A stretch of DNA of 64,000 nt from Burkholderia puraquae (GCF_002099195.1 NZ_NBYX01000018.1:62001-126000), one strand, 5' to 3'. Counted from the stretch's first letter, positions 8,573 through 16,803 are shown. Notes: generated by a model not told the origin, from the sequence alone. Program-made: numbers and translations.

Positions 8573-9543
8573 CGGGTCGCACTCGCAGATGAAGCCGGCA
8601 CCGGTGCCGGGGCAACGGGCGGGAAGACCGCGACAATCGGCTTGTCGGGCGCGTAGGGCGGCGATGCCTTGATCTGTGCGTCGTTCAGGTCGAGTTGCGG
8701 GCGCAGCGCCTTGTCGCGCGTGACGAAGCGCAGCGCGCCCCAGCTCGCGGCGATCGAACGGCGATCGGTATTGACGAGGCCGCCGAGGTCGAGCACGACA
8801 GCCTGCGGCTGCGACGCGCGGTCGATCAGCACGTCGACGATGCGGCCGATCTTCGTGCCGTTCGGGCGCTCGACGTCGCTGTCGAGCAGCGGCAGTCGCG
8901 TCGCGGGCGAAGCCGCGGCCGAACCCGACAGCGGCACGGCCTTGGGCCGCACAGCCGGGGGCAGGTCGCCCGACGGCACGTCGAGCACGATCGGCTCCTG
9001 TTTGCCGCCCGGCGTGAAGCGGAACGCGTTCCACGGGAAGATGACCTTGCGGTCGCCGACGCCCATGAAGCCCTGCAGGTTGACGACCATCTCGCGCGGC
9101 TTGCCGCTCGCGTCGGTCACCATGTCGACCGCGCGGCCGATCACCTTGCCGTTGCGGCGCGCGACTTCACTGTCGAGCAACGCGTGGATCTGGGTGCGGT
9201 CGAGCGGGCGCGTCGCGACGATCGGCGCGGGCGGTGGCGGCGGCGGTGTCGGCGATTCGGGGCGCTGCACGGGCTTCGGCCGCGTGACTTCGCGGTGCGG
9301 TTTCTTCGGCGCTTCCGGTTCCTCCGGATGCGTCGGCGCGGGCACGGGCGGCATCGTCAGCGGTTCGCCGGCGGTTTCCTCGACGGGCTCGACGAGCGCC
9401 TCGCTGATCGGCGCAGGCGGATTCTGGACCGGCAGCAGCCCGCAGCCGGACAGCAGCGCGGCGACGGCGACAATCAGGAAGACCGTCGAGGACGGCAACG
9501 ACTTACAGGATGCGGGAAACGGAAGTCCGCCGCTCATTGACAC
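8569..9543 (-). CDS. PRC-barrel domain lipoprotein
   Basis: The 324-residue protein has an N-terminal hydrophobic segment ending in the lipobox LLSGC (lipidated Cys about 34). A Pro- and Glu-rich linker follows at about 40-110, then two PRC-barrel-like repeats. The repeats share an L-L-D-S-[DE]-V-x-R-x-N-G-x-x-I-G-R motif, at about 116-132 and 220-236. PRC barrels are small beta domains found in photosynthetic reaction centre H and in RNA-processing and signalling proteins. In a lipoprotein they probably mediate protein or ligand contacts in the periplasm. It overlaps the MFS transporter gene by four bases. No function is established. Confidence 0.75.
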   Translation of the reverse strand: MSMSGGLPFPASCKSLPSSTVFLIVAVAALLSGCGLLPVQNPPAPISEALVEPVEETAGEPLTMPPVPAPTHPEEPEAPKKPHREVTRPKPVQRPESPTPPPPPPAPIVATRPLDRTQIHALLDSEVARRNGKVIGRAVDMVTDASGKPREMVVNLQGFMGVGDRKVIFPWNAFRFTPGGKQEPIVLDVPSGDLPPAVRPKAVPLSGSAAASPATRLPLLDSDVERPNGTKIGRIVDVLIDRASQPQAVVLDLGGLVNTDRRSIAASWGALRFVTRDKALRPQLDLNDAQIKASPPYAPDKPIVAVFPPVAPAPVPASSASATR

Positions 9544-9778
9544 TCACTCCATGGGTCGGGGGCGGCCCGAGGGCACGCGGCTGGCGATGGATGGCGGGTG
9601 CGGGCGGCGCACCACGCGACGTGAGATTTTAACGTGTCTTGCTTTCAGGACCGATTTCGATGGCTTGCTGGAGGCGGACTGTCGGGAAAAGGAAGGGATC
9701 GCGAGGTGGGGAAGAGGTTGGATACCGGCTAAGGCGCCCGATCGTCTGCGACGTGCGGGCGCCGTACCGGCCTGCTGC

Positions 9779-11005
9779 TTATTTGACCAGCGCGCCGATC
9801 GTTGTCGTCACGGGCGCGAGCACGCCGGCGCCCGTCTTCGAGAGTGCACCGGTGCCGCTGCCGCCCGTCAGCCCCGCGACGGGTGAGCCGCCGGTCGCGC
9901 CGGATACCGCTCCCGTCACGGTGCCGACCGCCGACGTGAGCGCGGCGGCCGGGTTGCTGCCGCCCGTCGCGCCGCCGAGTGCGCCGGTCGACAGGAGCCC
10001 CGTGACCGGCGCGAGCGGATTCGTCGCGGCACCGCCGCCGCCGAGCAGTGTCGTGCCGGCGGTGGCCACCGTATTGCCGGTCGCCGTCACGACGTTGCCG
10101 ACGCCGGTCGTGACCGGATTGCCGCCGGTTTTCGCGATCGTCGTGCCGGCGTTCGCAACGCCGTTGCCGACTGTCGTCACGAGGTTCGTGAGCGGTGCGC
10201 CGAGCGGCGTGCTCGATGCGACGGTCTGCGTGACCGACCCGACCGTCGTCGTGATCGGCGTGATCGCCGAACTGGCGGCGCCCGTGACCTGCGCGACGGG
10301 GCCGGTCGACAGCTGCGTGCCGAGCGTTGCGCCGCCGCCCGCGATCGTATTGCCGAGCGTCGTGATCGCGCCGCCGACGGGCGACGTGACGGGGGCGAGC
10401 GGGGCCAGTGCCGAGCCGCTGGCACCGAGACTCGACACGACGCCGCCGGTCGCCGCGACCGCGTTGCCGAGGTTCGTGACCACGCCGCCCGTGCTCGCGA
10501 CCGTCGTGCCGACCGGGTTCGACGATGCGCCGAGCTGGCCGAGCCCCGACCCGAGCCCGGTGCCGAGCGTCGTGACGGCGGCACCGGCATCCTGCACGAC
10601 GGTGCCGAGCCCTTGCGTGGTCGCCGCGTTCGTGCCGGGCAGCGACTGGCCCGCGATCACCGTGCCGGCGCCCGATACGGTGCCGCCCGCGGCCGTCACG
10701 ACGTTGCTCGACGCGTCGATCGTCTGGCCGAGTGCATTGGCCGACGTGCCGGTGCCGGACGTGCTGCCGGTTCCGCTCCCCGTGCCGCCCGCGGTCGAGC
10801 TGCTGCCTGACGCGCTGCCGCTTCCGTTGCCGGCGCCCGTGCCGCCGGTCGTCGCGGTCGTGTCGCCCGAACCCGAGCCGCTGCCGCCGGTGCCCTGGCT
10901 CAGCGAGCCGGAGCCGCCGCAGGCGGACAGCGACATCAGCGCCGCAACACCCGCCGCGATCATGATCATTCGGAGTCCTGCTTGATGGATGGTCGGCGTA
11001 GTCAT
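9779..11005 (-). CDS. Low-complexity Gly/Thr/Ala/Val-rich lipoprotein (annotated as collagen-like in relatives)
   Basis: The 408-residue protein has a signal sequence and lipobox LSAC (Cys about 29). A Gly/Ser/Thr linker follows to about residue 85, then about 300 residues of imperfect short repeats of the type GNxVAxxGxxVxxLG (for example GNAVAATGGVVSSLG and GNVVTATGNTVATAG). There is no strict Gly-X-Y run, so a collagen triple helix is not obvious; the alternating small and beta-branched residues suggest a beta-solenoid or fibre. GAGGAC precedes the ATG at 11005. It is probably outer-membrane-anchored and possibly surface-exposed. It stands alone with no obvious operon partners, and its function is unknown. 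Confidence 0.7.
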   Translation of the reverse strand: MTTPTIHQAGLRMIMIAAGVAALMSLSACGGSGSLSQGTGGSGSGSGDTTATTGGTGAGNGSGSASGSSSTAGGTGSGTGSTSGTGTSANALGQTIDASSNVVTAAGGTVSGAGTVIAGQSLPGTNAATTQGLGTVVQDAGAAVTTLGTGLGSGLGQLGASSNPVGTTVASTGGVVTNLGNAVAATGGVVSSLGASGSALAPLAPVTSPVGGAITTLGNTIAGGGATLGTQLSTGPVAQVTGAASSAITPITTTVGSVTQTVASSTPLGAPLTNLVTTVGNGVANAGTTIAKTGGNPVTTGVGNVVTATGNTVATAGTTLLGGGGAATNPLAPVTGLLSTGALGGATGGSNPAAALTSAVGTVTGAVSGATGGSPVAGLTGGSGTGALSKTGAGVLAPVTTTIGALVK

Positions 11006-11463
11006 GTCGTCCTCGTCTTGTCTCGTTTGATGGATTGGGTCAGGCGGCCGTCGCGTGCGCCGACGTGTCGTCGCTGCGAACGGGAAGCGGCTGGCGCGTT
11101 GTCGGTTTGTCTCCCTGATTGCCCGTCGCCGTGTCGCATTTCGCCCGTACCGGAATCCGGAGCACCTGTCGGGCGAGCGATTCGCATTCTTTCGTATTGC
11201 TTGCCGATCGCGCCGGAAAACACCGGATTCCTGGCAATCAGAGTAGGTCCGCCGATGCGAGGCGTCTTTTAATGATCGTTAAATTGAAGTAAGCGTCCGA
11301 TTCAATGCGGAAATCGGGGTAATCACGGTCGACGCGATGCGAATCGTGTGAGTCGATGCCGGAGAGGCGGGTGGCGAAGGCGGGAGGGGTGCCGCACCGG
11401 CCTGGCCCGCCGTCATGGCGGGCAGGCGCGGGCGCTGCGTGAAGCAGGGTGAAGCGGGGGAAA
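11006..11463. other. Intergenic region without a recognisable gene
   Basis: These 458 bases separate the low-complexity lipoprotein gene from yggL. Short open frames here lack ribosome-binding sites and show no family resemblance. The segment near 11265-11300 is noticeably AT-richer than its surroundings (TTTTAATGATCGTTAAATTG) and may hold a promoter. I see no RNA gene. Confidence 0.5.
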
Positions 11464-11799
11464 TCAGGCGTCCGGATACCACGCGTCGGTGAACTCGCTG
11501 ACCTTGACGTCCTTCAGTTCCGGGCGGGCGGCGAGCCACCCGCGCACGAGTTCGCGATCGGCGTCGGTCGTCGTGCCGCGCGGCGCGCCGGAGATCACGT
11601 ACGCGCCGATGCCTTCGTCCGCGGACGCGACGGTCATCAGCCCGTTCGCTTCGACGAAGTCGATGAACGCGTCGATCAGCTCGCCGCGCGCGAGGTCGGT
11701 CATGTCGTTGCGGTAATGCGCGGTGGCGTTGAACGCGAGTTCCTGGAATTCGCCGATGTGGAGTTTCTTGCGCTGGCGGCGGTTATGGCCTTGGCTCAT
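11464..11799 (-). CDS. yggL: YggL family 50S ribosome-associated protein
   Basis: This 111-residue protein matches the YggL (DUF469) family along its length: a basic start (MSQGHNRRQRKKLHIGEFQE), the core ELIDAFIDFVEANGLM at about 41-56, and the C-terminal RGWLAARPELKDVKVSEFTDAWY. E. coli YggL binds the 50S subunit and is linked to assembly or hibernation. The ATG at 11799 places the conserved basic segment at the N terminus. It is an isolated gene here, with a long gap before the next gene on its strand. Confidence 0.85.
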   Translation of the reverse strand: MSQGHNRRQRKKLHIGEFQELAFNATAHYRNDMTDLARGELIDAFIDFVEANGLMTVASADEGIGAYVISGAPRGTTTDADRELVRGWLAARPELKDVKVSEFTDAWYPDA

Positions 11800-11998
11800 G
11801 GTGTGTGGTGAGTGAATGAGAGGTGGGTAAGGATAGCGCGGCGGATGGCGCGGGCGCCCGGTCGACATGCGGCACGGGCGAGGCTGGAGGCGAAAGCGGG
11901 CGTATCGCGGGACCGTTTTCGAAACTGTTCTTAAACAATTGCGCGATGCGCTCTTCGCCGTGCGGCCTGGTCAAGCGGCCTATTGCACGCTTGACCGA

Positions 11999-12502
11999 AT
12001 GATACAGGGATGGCGAGCGTGTTCCGTTTTGCTAACGTCTGCGGTCATTCGAACAACCACGAGGGCCGTATGTCGGACGAATCGCTATTCGTACAATGGT
12101 CATGTCGACCTTACGTCGGGGGATCTGTTTTTCTGGATCGCGGTCGGCGAGCTCCATGCCCGCCTCGGACTCGATGATCTCGCTGCTGCTGCGGCAGTCC
12201 TGCTTGGCCAAGGCGATGTGCCGGCACCCGGTAAATTTGCCACGGCGACCAAGGGCACATCGGTCGTGTCGATTGCTGCGCGCAAGCTTTTGCCGATTCA
12301 GATGAAGATGCGCTTGCCGATGATCTTGTCAGTGAGCGCCCAGGGCGTACGGATCGCGTCCACGAAGAATCTTGGTGCATGGGTTGGCAGGACCATTCCG
12401 GTCATCGGGGAAGTTTTTCTGGCCACGGATGCGGCCGTCATCATGTTCAACACGGTGCGCCGGTACAACGCCGTCGCCAAACCAGAAGACAGGGTGTTCT
12501 GA
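11999..12502 (+). CDS. STM2901 family protein, 5' end uncertain (possible frameshift)
   Basis: The conserved part runs from about 12098 (SYNGHVDLTSGDLFFWIAV) to the stop: ELHARLGLDDLAAAAAVLLG, KGTSVVSIAARKLLP, and NLGAWVGRTIPVIGEVFLA near the C terminus. This matches the uncharacterised STM2901 family first named in Salmonella. The coordinates use the nearest upstream in-frame ATG (11999), but the first 30 residues look non-homologous. An ATG at 12070 (MSDES...) lies in another frame and would give a natural N terminus if one base were skipped near 12085. The following DUF1493 gene begins three bases after this stop. Function is unknown. Confidence 0.6.
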   Translation: MIQGWRACSVLLTSAVIRTTTRAVCRTNRYSYNGHVDLTSGDLFFWIAVGELHARLGLDDLAAAAAVLLGQGDVPAPGKFATATKGTSVVSIAARKLLPIQMKMRLPMILSVSAQGVRIASTKNLGAWVGRTIPVIGEVFLATDAAVIMFNTVRRYNAVAKPEDRVF

Positions 12503-12504
12503 TC

Positions 12505-12885
12505 GTGCCGACCGATATGTGGGAAAAGCTGGCCATATTTACACGTGAAGAGCTGGGTCGACCGTTGTTCGGCGGTCAGCTGAGGATCGAACCTTTCTCA
12601 CGCCTCGAAGAGGGTCTGGGCGTGACGGGAGTCGACGCAGTCGAGTTCATCGACAAATGGGCAGAAACGTTCGGTATGCATGCCACTGAGTTCCCTTACG
12701 ACCGCTACTTCGGTCCTGAGGGCCAAGACATGGTGACGACGTTTCTCGCGCTGTTTTCGGAGCGTTACCGTAAGCCGCCGCGTGTACCGCTTACGTTCGC
12801 CATGCTGGAAGAAGCGATGCGTCTCGGCCGGTGGGATACCGAAGCGATCGAGCGTTTCGCACGGGAAGGGGGCCGCGCGGAATAG
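12505..12885 (+). CDS. DUF1493 family protein, acyl-carrier-like
   Basis: The 126-residue acidic protein contains the DUF1493 core: EEGLGVTGVDAVEFIDKWAE at about 34-53, FPYDRYFGPEG near 63-73, and VPLTFAMLEEAMRLGRWD near 94-111. The first segment resembles the helix II region of acyl carrier proteins, but Ala replaces the Ser that carries phosphopantetheine. The GTG at 12505 follows the STM2901 stop by two bases; an ATG at 12517 is an alternative start. The pair is an accessory two-gene unit of unknown function, found together in several proteobacteria by my recollection, not by search. Confidence 0.65.
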   Translation: MPTDMWEKLAIFTREELGRPLFGGQLRIEPFSRLEEGLGVTGVDAVEFIDKWAETFGMHATEFPYDRYFGPEGQDMVTTFLALFSERYRKPPRVPLTFAMLEEAMRLGRWDTEAIERFAREGGRAE

Positions 12886-12904
12886 CCGTTCACCATTGCA
12901 TGCA

Positions 12905-12948
12905 GGTTGCGCGAAATCCCTGCCGTGCCGGGCAGGAATCGCGCAACC
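12905..12948. terminator. Strong hairpin between convergent DUF1493 and rng genes
   Basis: Ten outer base pairs (GGTTGCGCGA / TCGCGCAACC) enclose a second six-pair stem (CCTGCC / GGCAGG). It lies in the 79-base gap between converging genes and has no T-run. It could be a bidirectional transcription barrier. Confidence 0.5.
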
Positions 12949-12964
12949 GCAGCAGAACGCAGCG

Positions 12965-14434
12965 TTACATCAGCACGATATCGTACTGCTCCTGGCTCAG
13001 ATTCGACTCGACCTGCAGCGACACCGGCTTGCCGATGAAGTCGATCAGCATCGCAAGATGCTGCGATTCCTCGTCGAGAAACAGGTCGATCACCTGTTGC
13101 GCGGCGATCACGCGGAATTCGCGCGGGTTGAACTGCCGCGACTCGCGCAGGATCTCGCGCAGGATGTCGTAGCACACGGTGCGCGACGTCTTCACCTGGC
13201 CCTTGCCCTGGCAGGTCGGGCATGGCTCGCACAGCACGTGCGCGAGCGATTCGCGCGTGCGCTTGCGCGTCATCTCGACGAGCCCGAGCTGCGAGAAGCT
13301 GTTGACCGTCACGCGCGTGCGGTCGCGCGACAGCGCCTTCTTCAGCTCGGACAGCACCGCGTCGCGATGCTCGGCGTTCTCCATGTCGATGAAGTCGATG
13401 ATGATGATCCCGCCGAGGTTGCGCAGCCGCAGCTGCCGCGCGATCGTGTGCGCGGCCTCGAGGTTGGTCTTGAAGATCGTGTCGTCGAAGTTGCGCGCGC
13501 CGACGTAGCCGCCCGTGTTCACGTCGATCGTCGTCATCGCCTCGGTCTGGTCGATCATCAGGTAGCCACCCGACTTCAGGTCGACGCGGCGCGACAGCGC
13601 GCGCTGGATCTCCGTCTCGATGTTGTACAGGTCGAACAGCGGCCGCTCGCCCGTGTAGTGGTGCAGCTTCGGGCTCACGGCCGGCGTGAACTCGGACGCG
13701 AATTCCGAGAGGCGCTGGTACGTCTCGCGCGAATCGACCTGGATGCGCGTCGTGTCATCGTTTGCGAAATCGCGCAGCACGCGCTGCGCGAGATCGAGAT
13801 CCTGGTACAACAGGCTCGTCGCCGGCAGCCGCTGCGCCTGAGCGACGATCGTCGCCCATGTCTTGCGCAGGTACGTGACGTCACCGGCGAGTTCGTCGGA
13901 GGTCGCATCCTCGGCGATCGTGCGGACGATGTAGCCGCCTTTCTCGTCCGCCGGGATCACGGCCGTCAGGCGCGCACGCACGGCCTCGCGCTCGGCCTCG
14001 CTCTCGATCTTCTGCGAGATGCCGATGTGCGGCTCCTGCGGCAAGTAGACGAGCGTGCGGCCCGCGATGCTGACCTGTGTCGACAGCCGCGCGCCCTTCG
14101 TGCCGATCGGATCCTTGATCACCTGGACCATCAGCGTTTGGCCCTCGAACACGATCTTCTCGATCGGCTGGTGCGGCGTGCCCGACTGCGGCTCGCCCGC
14201 GAGGCGCGGATGCCAGATGTCGGCGACGTGCAGGAACGCTGCGCGTTCGAGGCCGATGTCGATGAACGCGGACTGCATGCCGGGCAGCACGCGCACGACC
14301 TTGCCGAGATAGATGTTGCCGACCCGCCCGCGCGACAGTGTGCGCTCGACGTGAAGCTCCTGCACCGCGCCTTGCTGGACGAGTGCGACCCGCGTTTCCT
14401 GCGGCGTGAGGTTGATCAGGATTTCTTCGTTCAT
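12965..14434 (-). CDS. rng: Ribonuclease G
   Basis: This 489-residue endoribonuclease belongs to the RNase E/G family. It has an S1 domain at about 35-125 (GNIYLGKVVRVLPGMQSAFI), the catalytic metal site TTIDVNTGGYVG near 300-312, and the zinc-link CEPCPTC near 400. It matures the 5' end of 16S rRNA and takes part in mRNA turnover in the cytoplasm. Length matches RNase G and it lacks the long C-terminal scaffold of RNase E. It is the last gene of the minus-strand cluster and begins eight bases after the maf stop, so it is probably cotranscribed with maf. Confidence 0.95.
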   Translation of the reverse strand: MNEEILINLTPQETRVALVQQGAVQELHVERTLSRGRVGNIYLGKVVRVLPGMQSAFIDIGLERAAFLHVADIWHPRLAGEPQSGTPHQPIEKIVFEGQTLMVQVIKDPIGTKGARLSTQVSIAGRTLVYLPQEPHIGISQKIESEAEREAVRARLTAVIPADEKGGYIVRTIAEDATSDELAGDVTYLRKTWATIVAQAQRLPATSLLYQDLDLAQRVLRDFANDDTTRIQVDSRETYQRLSEFASEFTPAVSPKLHHYTGERPLFDLYNIETEIQRALSRRVDLKSGGYLMIDQTEAMTTIDVNTGGYVGARNFDDTIFKTNLEAAHTIARQLRLRNLGGIIIIDFIDMENAEHRDAVLSELKKALSRDRTRVTVNSFSQLGLVEMTRKRTRESLAHVLCEPCPTCQGKGQVKTSRTVCYDILREILRESRQFNPREFRVIAAQQVIDLFLDEESQHLAMLIDFIGKPVSLQVESNLSQEQYDIVLM

Positions 14435-14442
14435 GGTGGGAT

Positions 14443-15075
14443 TCAGAAGGCGACGTGCGCGGTGCGCAGCAGCGCGGCAGTCTCAAAAAGGGGCAGACCC
14501 ATGATACCTGAATGGGAACCGTCGATTCGCTCGATGAACTCGGCCGCGCGCCCCTGGATCGCATATGCGCCGGCCTTGCCGAACGGCTCGCCCGATTCGA
14601 CGTAGCGCACGTACGCATCGCGCGACGCGGCCGCGAAGCGCACCGACGAGCGCGACAGTGCGGGCGGCAGCAGTTCGCCGTCGGCATCGATCACGGCGAC
14701 GGCGGTCAGCACCGTGTGTTCGCGGCCCGCGAGGCGGGTCAGCATCGCGAGCGCGTCGTCGGCGTCGGCCGGCTTGCCGAGGATCGCGCCGTCGATCGTG
14801 ACGGTCGTATCGGCGACCAGCACCGGCGAGGCAGGCTTGCCGCTCGCGACGAGGCGCGCACGCGCAGCCTCGGCCTTGGCGATGGTCACGCGTCGAACGT
14901 AGGCATCGGCGGCTTCGCCGGGCAGTTCGGCCTCGAGCGCCTCGGCGTCCTCGTCGGGGTGTGGCAGCAGCAGTTCGAAGCGTACGCCGATCTGCTGCAG
15001 CAGCTCCTGGCGGCGCGGGCTTTGCGAAGCGAGGTAAAGGATCGGGAAAAGCGCGGGGGGCGTGCTGGACGGCAT
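14443..15075 (-). CDS. maf: Maf family nucleoside triphosphate pyrophosphatase
   Basis: The 210-residue protein has the Maf signature near its start (LASQSPRRQELLQQIG, residues 16-31) and the second conserved block VLVADTTVTIDG at about 85-96. Maf proteins hydrolyse non-canonical or excess NTPs to NMP and pyrophosphate; the YhdE subgroup acts on dTTP and UTP. The conserved Lys/Glu/Asp residues of the pocket are present (ILGKPADADDA). Which subgroup it belongs to is inferred. It lies between rlmH and rng in a compact minus-strand operon. Confidence 0.88.
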   Translation of the reverse strand: MPSSTPPALFPILYLASQSPRRQELLQQIGVRFELLLPHPDEDAEALEAELPGEAADAYVRRVTIAKAEAARARLVASGKPASPVLVADTTVTIDGAILGKPADADDALAMLTRLAGREHTVLTAVAVIDADGELLPPALSRSSVRFAAASRDAYVRYVESGEPFGKAGAYAIQGRAAEFIERIDGSHSGIMGLPLFETAALLRTAHVAF

Positions 15076-15126
15076 GGTGTCGTTATCTCGGTGTGCGCGC
15101 GTGGCGCGCGTCTCGAGGACGACACG

Positions 15127-15597
15127 TCATGCGCGGTGGTAGGGGTGATTCTGCGTGATGCTCCACGCCCGGTAAAGCTGTTCGGCGAGCAGCACGCGCA
15201 CCATTCCGTGCGGCAGCGTCATGCTGGAGATGCGCAGCAGCGTGTCGGCGCGCGCTTTCAGCTCGGGATCGAGCCCGTCCGCGCCGCCGATCACGAACGC
15301 GACGTCGCGGCCGTCCTGCTGCCAGCCGGGCAGCGCCTGCGCGAGCTGCATCGTGGTCCAGTCGCGGCCGCGTTCGTCGAGCGCGACGAGGCGCGCACCT
15401 TTTGGCAACGCGGCCTCGATCTTCTGCCGCTCGGCGGCCATCACGCTTTCGGCGCTGCGGCCGCCCGAACGCAGTTCGGGCTTGATCTCGCGCAACTCGA
15501 TGCGCAACTCGGGCGGCATCCGCTTCGTGTATTCGTCGAAGCCGGATGCGATCCAGCCCGGCATCTTGTGGCCGACCGCAAGGATGAAAAGCTTCAT
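15127..15597 (-). CDS. rlmH: 23S rRNA pseudouridine(1915)-N3 methyltransferase RlmH
   Basis: This 156-residue SPOUT methyltransferase begins MKLFILAVGHKMPGW and ends with the knot and C-terminal motif LLAEQLYRAWSITQNHPYHR. The AdoMet-site motif FVIGGADGLD is at about 101-110. RlmH methylates pseudouridine 1915 in helix 69 of 23S rRNA on assembled 70S ribosomes. The length is exactly that of the family. It follows rsfS with a gap of 25 bases, the usual order in many bacteria, so the two ribosome genes are very likely cotranscribed. Confidence 0.96.
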   Translation of the reverse strand: MKLFILAVGHKMPGWIASGFDEYTKRMPPELRIELREIKPELRSGGRSAESVMAAERQKIEAALPKGARLVALDERGRDWTTMQLAQALPGWQQDGRDVAFVIGGADGLDPELKARADTLLRISSMTLPHGMVRVLLAEQLYRAWSITQNHPYHRA

Positions 15598-15622
15598 CGG
15601 AAGACGCTTAACGACTCGGGGC

Positions 15623-16069
15623 TCAACGGCGGCGGGCGGCCGTCTTGCGCGCCGGGCGTGCGGGCGCGGCTTCCTCTTCGTCCTCGTCGCCTTCGCTGGC
15701 CGTGGCGAAGCCGTTCCCCTTGCCGCCGCCGAGTTTCATCCGCACGGGTTTGTCGCCCCAGATTTCCTCGAGGTTGTAGTACTGGCGCAGGGCCGGCTGG
15801 AGGATGTGCACGACCGCGTCGCCGCAGTCGACCAGCACCCATTCGCCGGTGTCTTCGCCTTCGGAGCTGACGATGTCGCCGCCGGCTTCCTTGACCTTGT
15901 CGCGCACGCTCGACGCGAGCGCCTTGGTCTGGCGGTTGGAGGTGCCCGAAGCGACGACCACGCGGTCGAACAGTTCGGTCAGGTGGCTGGTGTTGAACAC
16001 CTTGATGTCTTGCGCCTTGACGTCTTCGAGGGCGTCGACGATCACGCGCTGCAGTTTGCGAATATCCAT
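15623..16069 (-). CDS. rsfS: Ribosome silencing factor RsfS
   Basis: The 148-residue protein has the RsfS (Iojap) domain over residues 1-110, with HLTELFDRVVVASGTSNRQ, GEWVLVDCGDAVVHI and the C-terminal block YYNLEEIWGD. It then carries a roughly 35-residue acidic and basic tail typical of Burkholderia. RsfS binds L14 on the 50S subunit and blocks subunit joining when nutrients are scarce. The ATG at 16069 fits the domain start. It begins four bases after the nadD stop and precedes rlmH, the standard nadD-rsfS-rlmH order. Confidence 0.95.
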   Translation of the reverse strand: MDIRKLQRVIVDALEDVKAQDIKVFNTSHLTELFDRVVVASGTSNRQTKALASSVRDKVKEAGGDIVSSEGEDTGEWVLVDCGDAVVHILQPALRQYYNLEEIWGDKPVRMKLGGGKGNGFATASEGDEDEEEAAPARPARKTAARRR

Positions 16070-16073
16070 GGAT

Positions 16074-16775
16074 TCAGGAGTGGTAGAGGCGATGTTGAAG
16101 AATATAGGCCCATACGGCGGCCGGCACATGCTCGGCCGACGCGTCGGGCATTTGCGCATGGCGCGCGATGCATTCGCGCAGGTGGGCGCGGATGTCGGTC
16201 GCGGCAATGTCGAACGAAAGGGTCGTATCGATCAGCAGGCGGCCGGCCGGCGTGGCCTTCAGCACGTCGGCGCCGGCCTGCCGCGCGGCGATTTCCTGCG
16301 CGACGTCCGGCGGCGCCGCGCCGAGCTCGAAGCCCGGGCGCGTCGACACGCAGATGTGCGCATAGTCGAACAGCTTGCGCCAGTCGCGCCACGTGTCGAG
16401 GCGCACGAGCTGGTCGGCGCCGATCAGCAGCGACAGCGACGCGTCCGGGCCGATCCGCTCGCGCCAGCGCGCGAGCGTCTCGACCGTGTAGGTCGGGCCG
16501 ACGTGCTCGATCTCGTCGGTGGCGACGGTCACGGTCACGCCCGGCACGGACAACGAGCCGGCGGCCGCGCGCGTCATCGCGAGCCGATGCTCGGCGGCCG
16601 ACACGTCGCGCTTCTGGTACGGCTGCCCGGCGGGCAGCAGTACGAGTTCGGTCAGGCCGAGCAGCTCGGCGAACCGGCGCGCGAGCGCGAGATGGCCGTC
16701 GTGGATCGGGTCGAAAGTGCCGCCCAGCAAGCCGATACGACGCGGCAGCGGGGCGGGGCGGGCGATGGTGTCCAG
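16074..16775 (-). CDS. nadD: Nicotinate-nucleotide adenylyltransferase; start codon probably CTG
   Basis: NadD joins nicotinate mononucleotide and ATP to give deamido-NAD in NAD synthesis. The nucleotidyltransferase motif GGTFDPIHDGHLALA and the late motif STDIRAHLRE-like ATDIRAHLREC are present. The first conventional start, TTG at 16730, would begin inside the first beta strand (RRIG|LLGGTF) and remove part of the fold. No ATG, GTG or TTG lies between it and hemF. A CTG at 16775 (LDTIARPAPLPRRIG) is preceded by AAGGA at about seven bases and gives 233 residues, a normal length. I therefore place the start there. It lies between hemF and rsfS. Confidence 0.85.
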   Translation of the reverse strand: MDTIARPAPLPRRIGLLGGTFDPIHDGHLALARRFAELLGLTELVLLPAGQPYQKRDVSAAEHRLAMTRAAAGSLSVPGVTVTVATDEIEHVGPTYTVETLARWRERIGPDASLSLLIGADQLVRLDTWRDWRKLFDYAHICVSTRPGFELGAAPPDVAQEIAARQAGADVLKATPAGRLLIDTTLSFDIAATDIRAHLRECIARHAQMPDASAEHVPAAVWAYILQHRLYHS

Positions 16776-16803
16776 AAACGCTTCCTTTTTCTTGAAGCAG
16801 GGG

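Noticed and set aside
11006..11463. Short coding frames between the repetitive lipoprotein gene and yggL
   Set aside because: None has a ribosome-binding site, codon bias or recognisable protein features.
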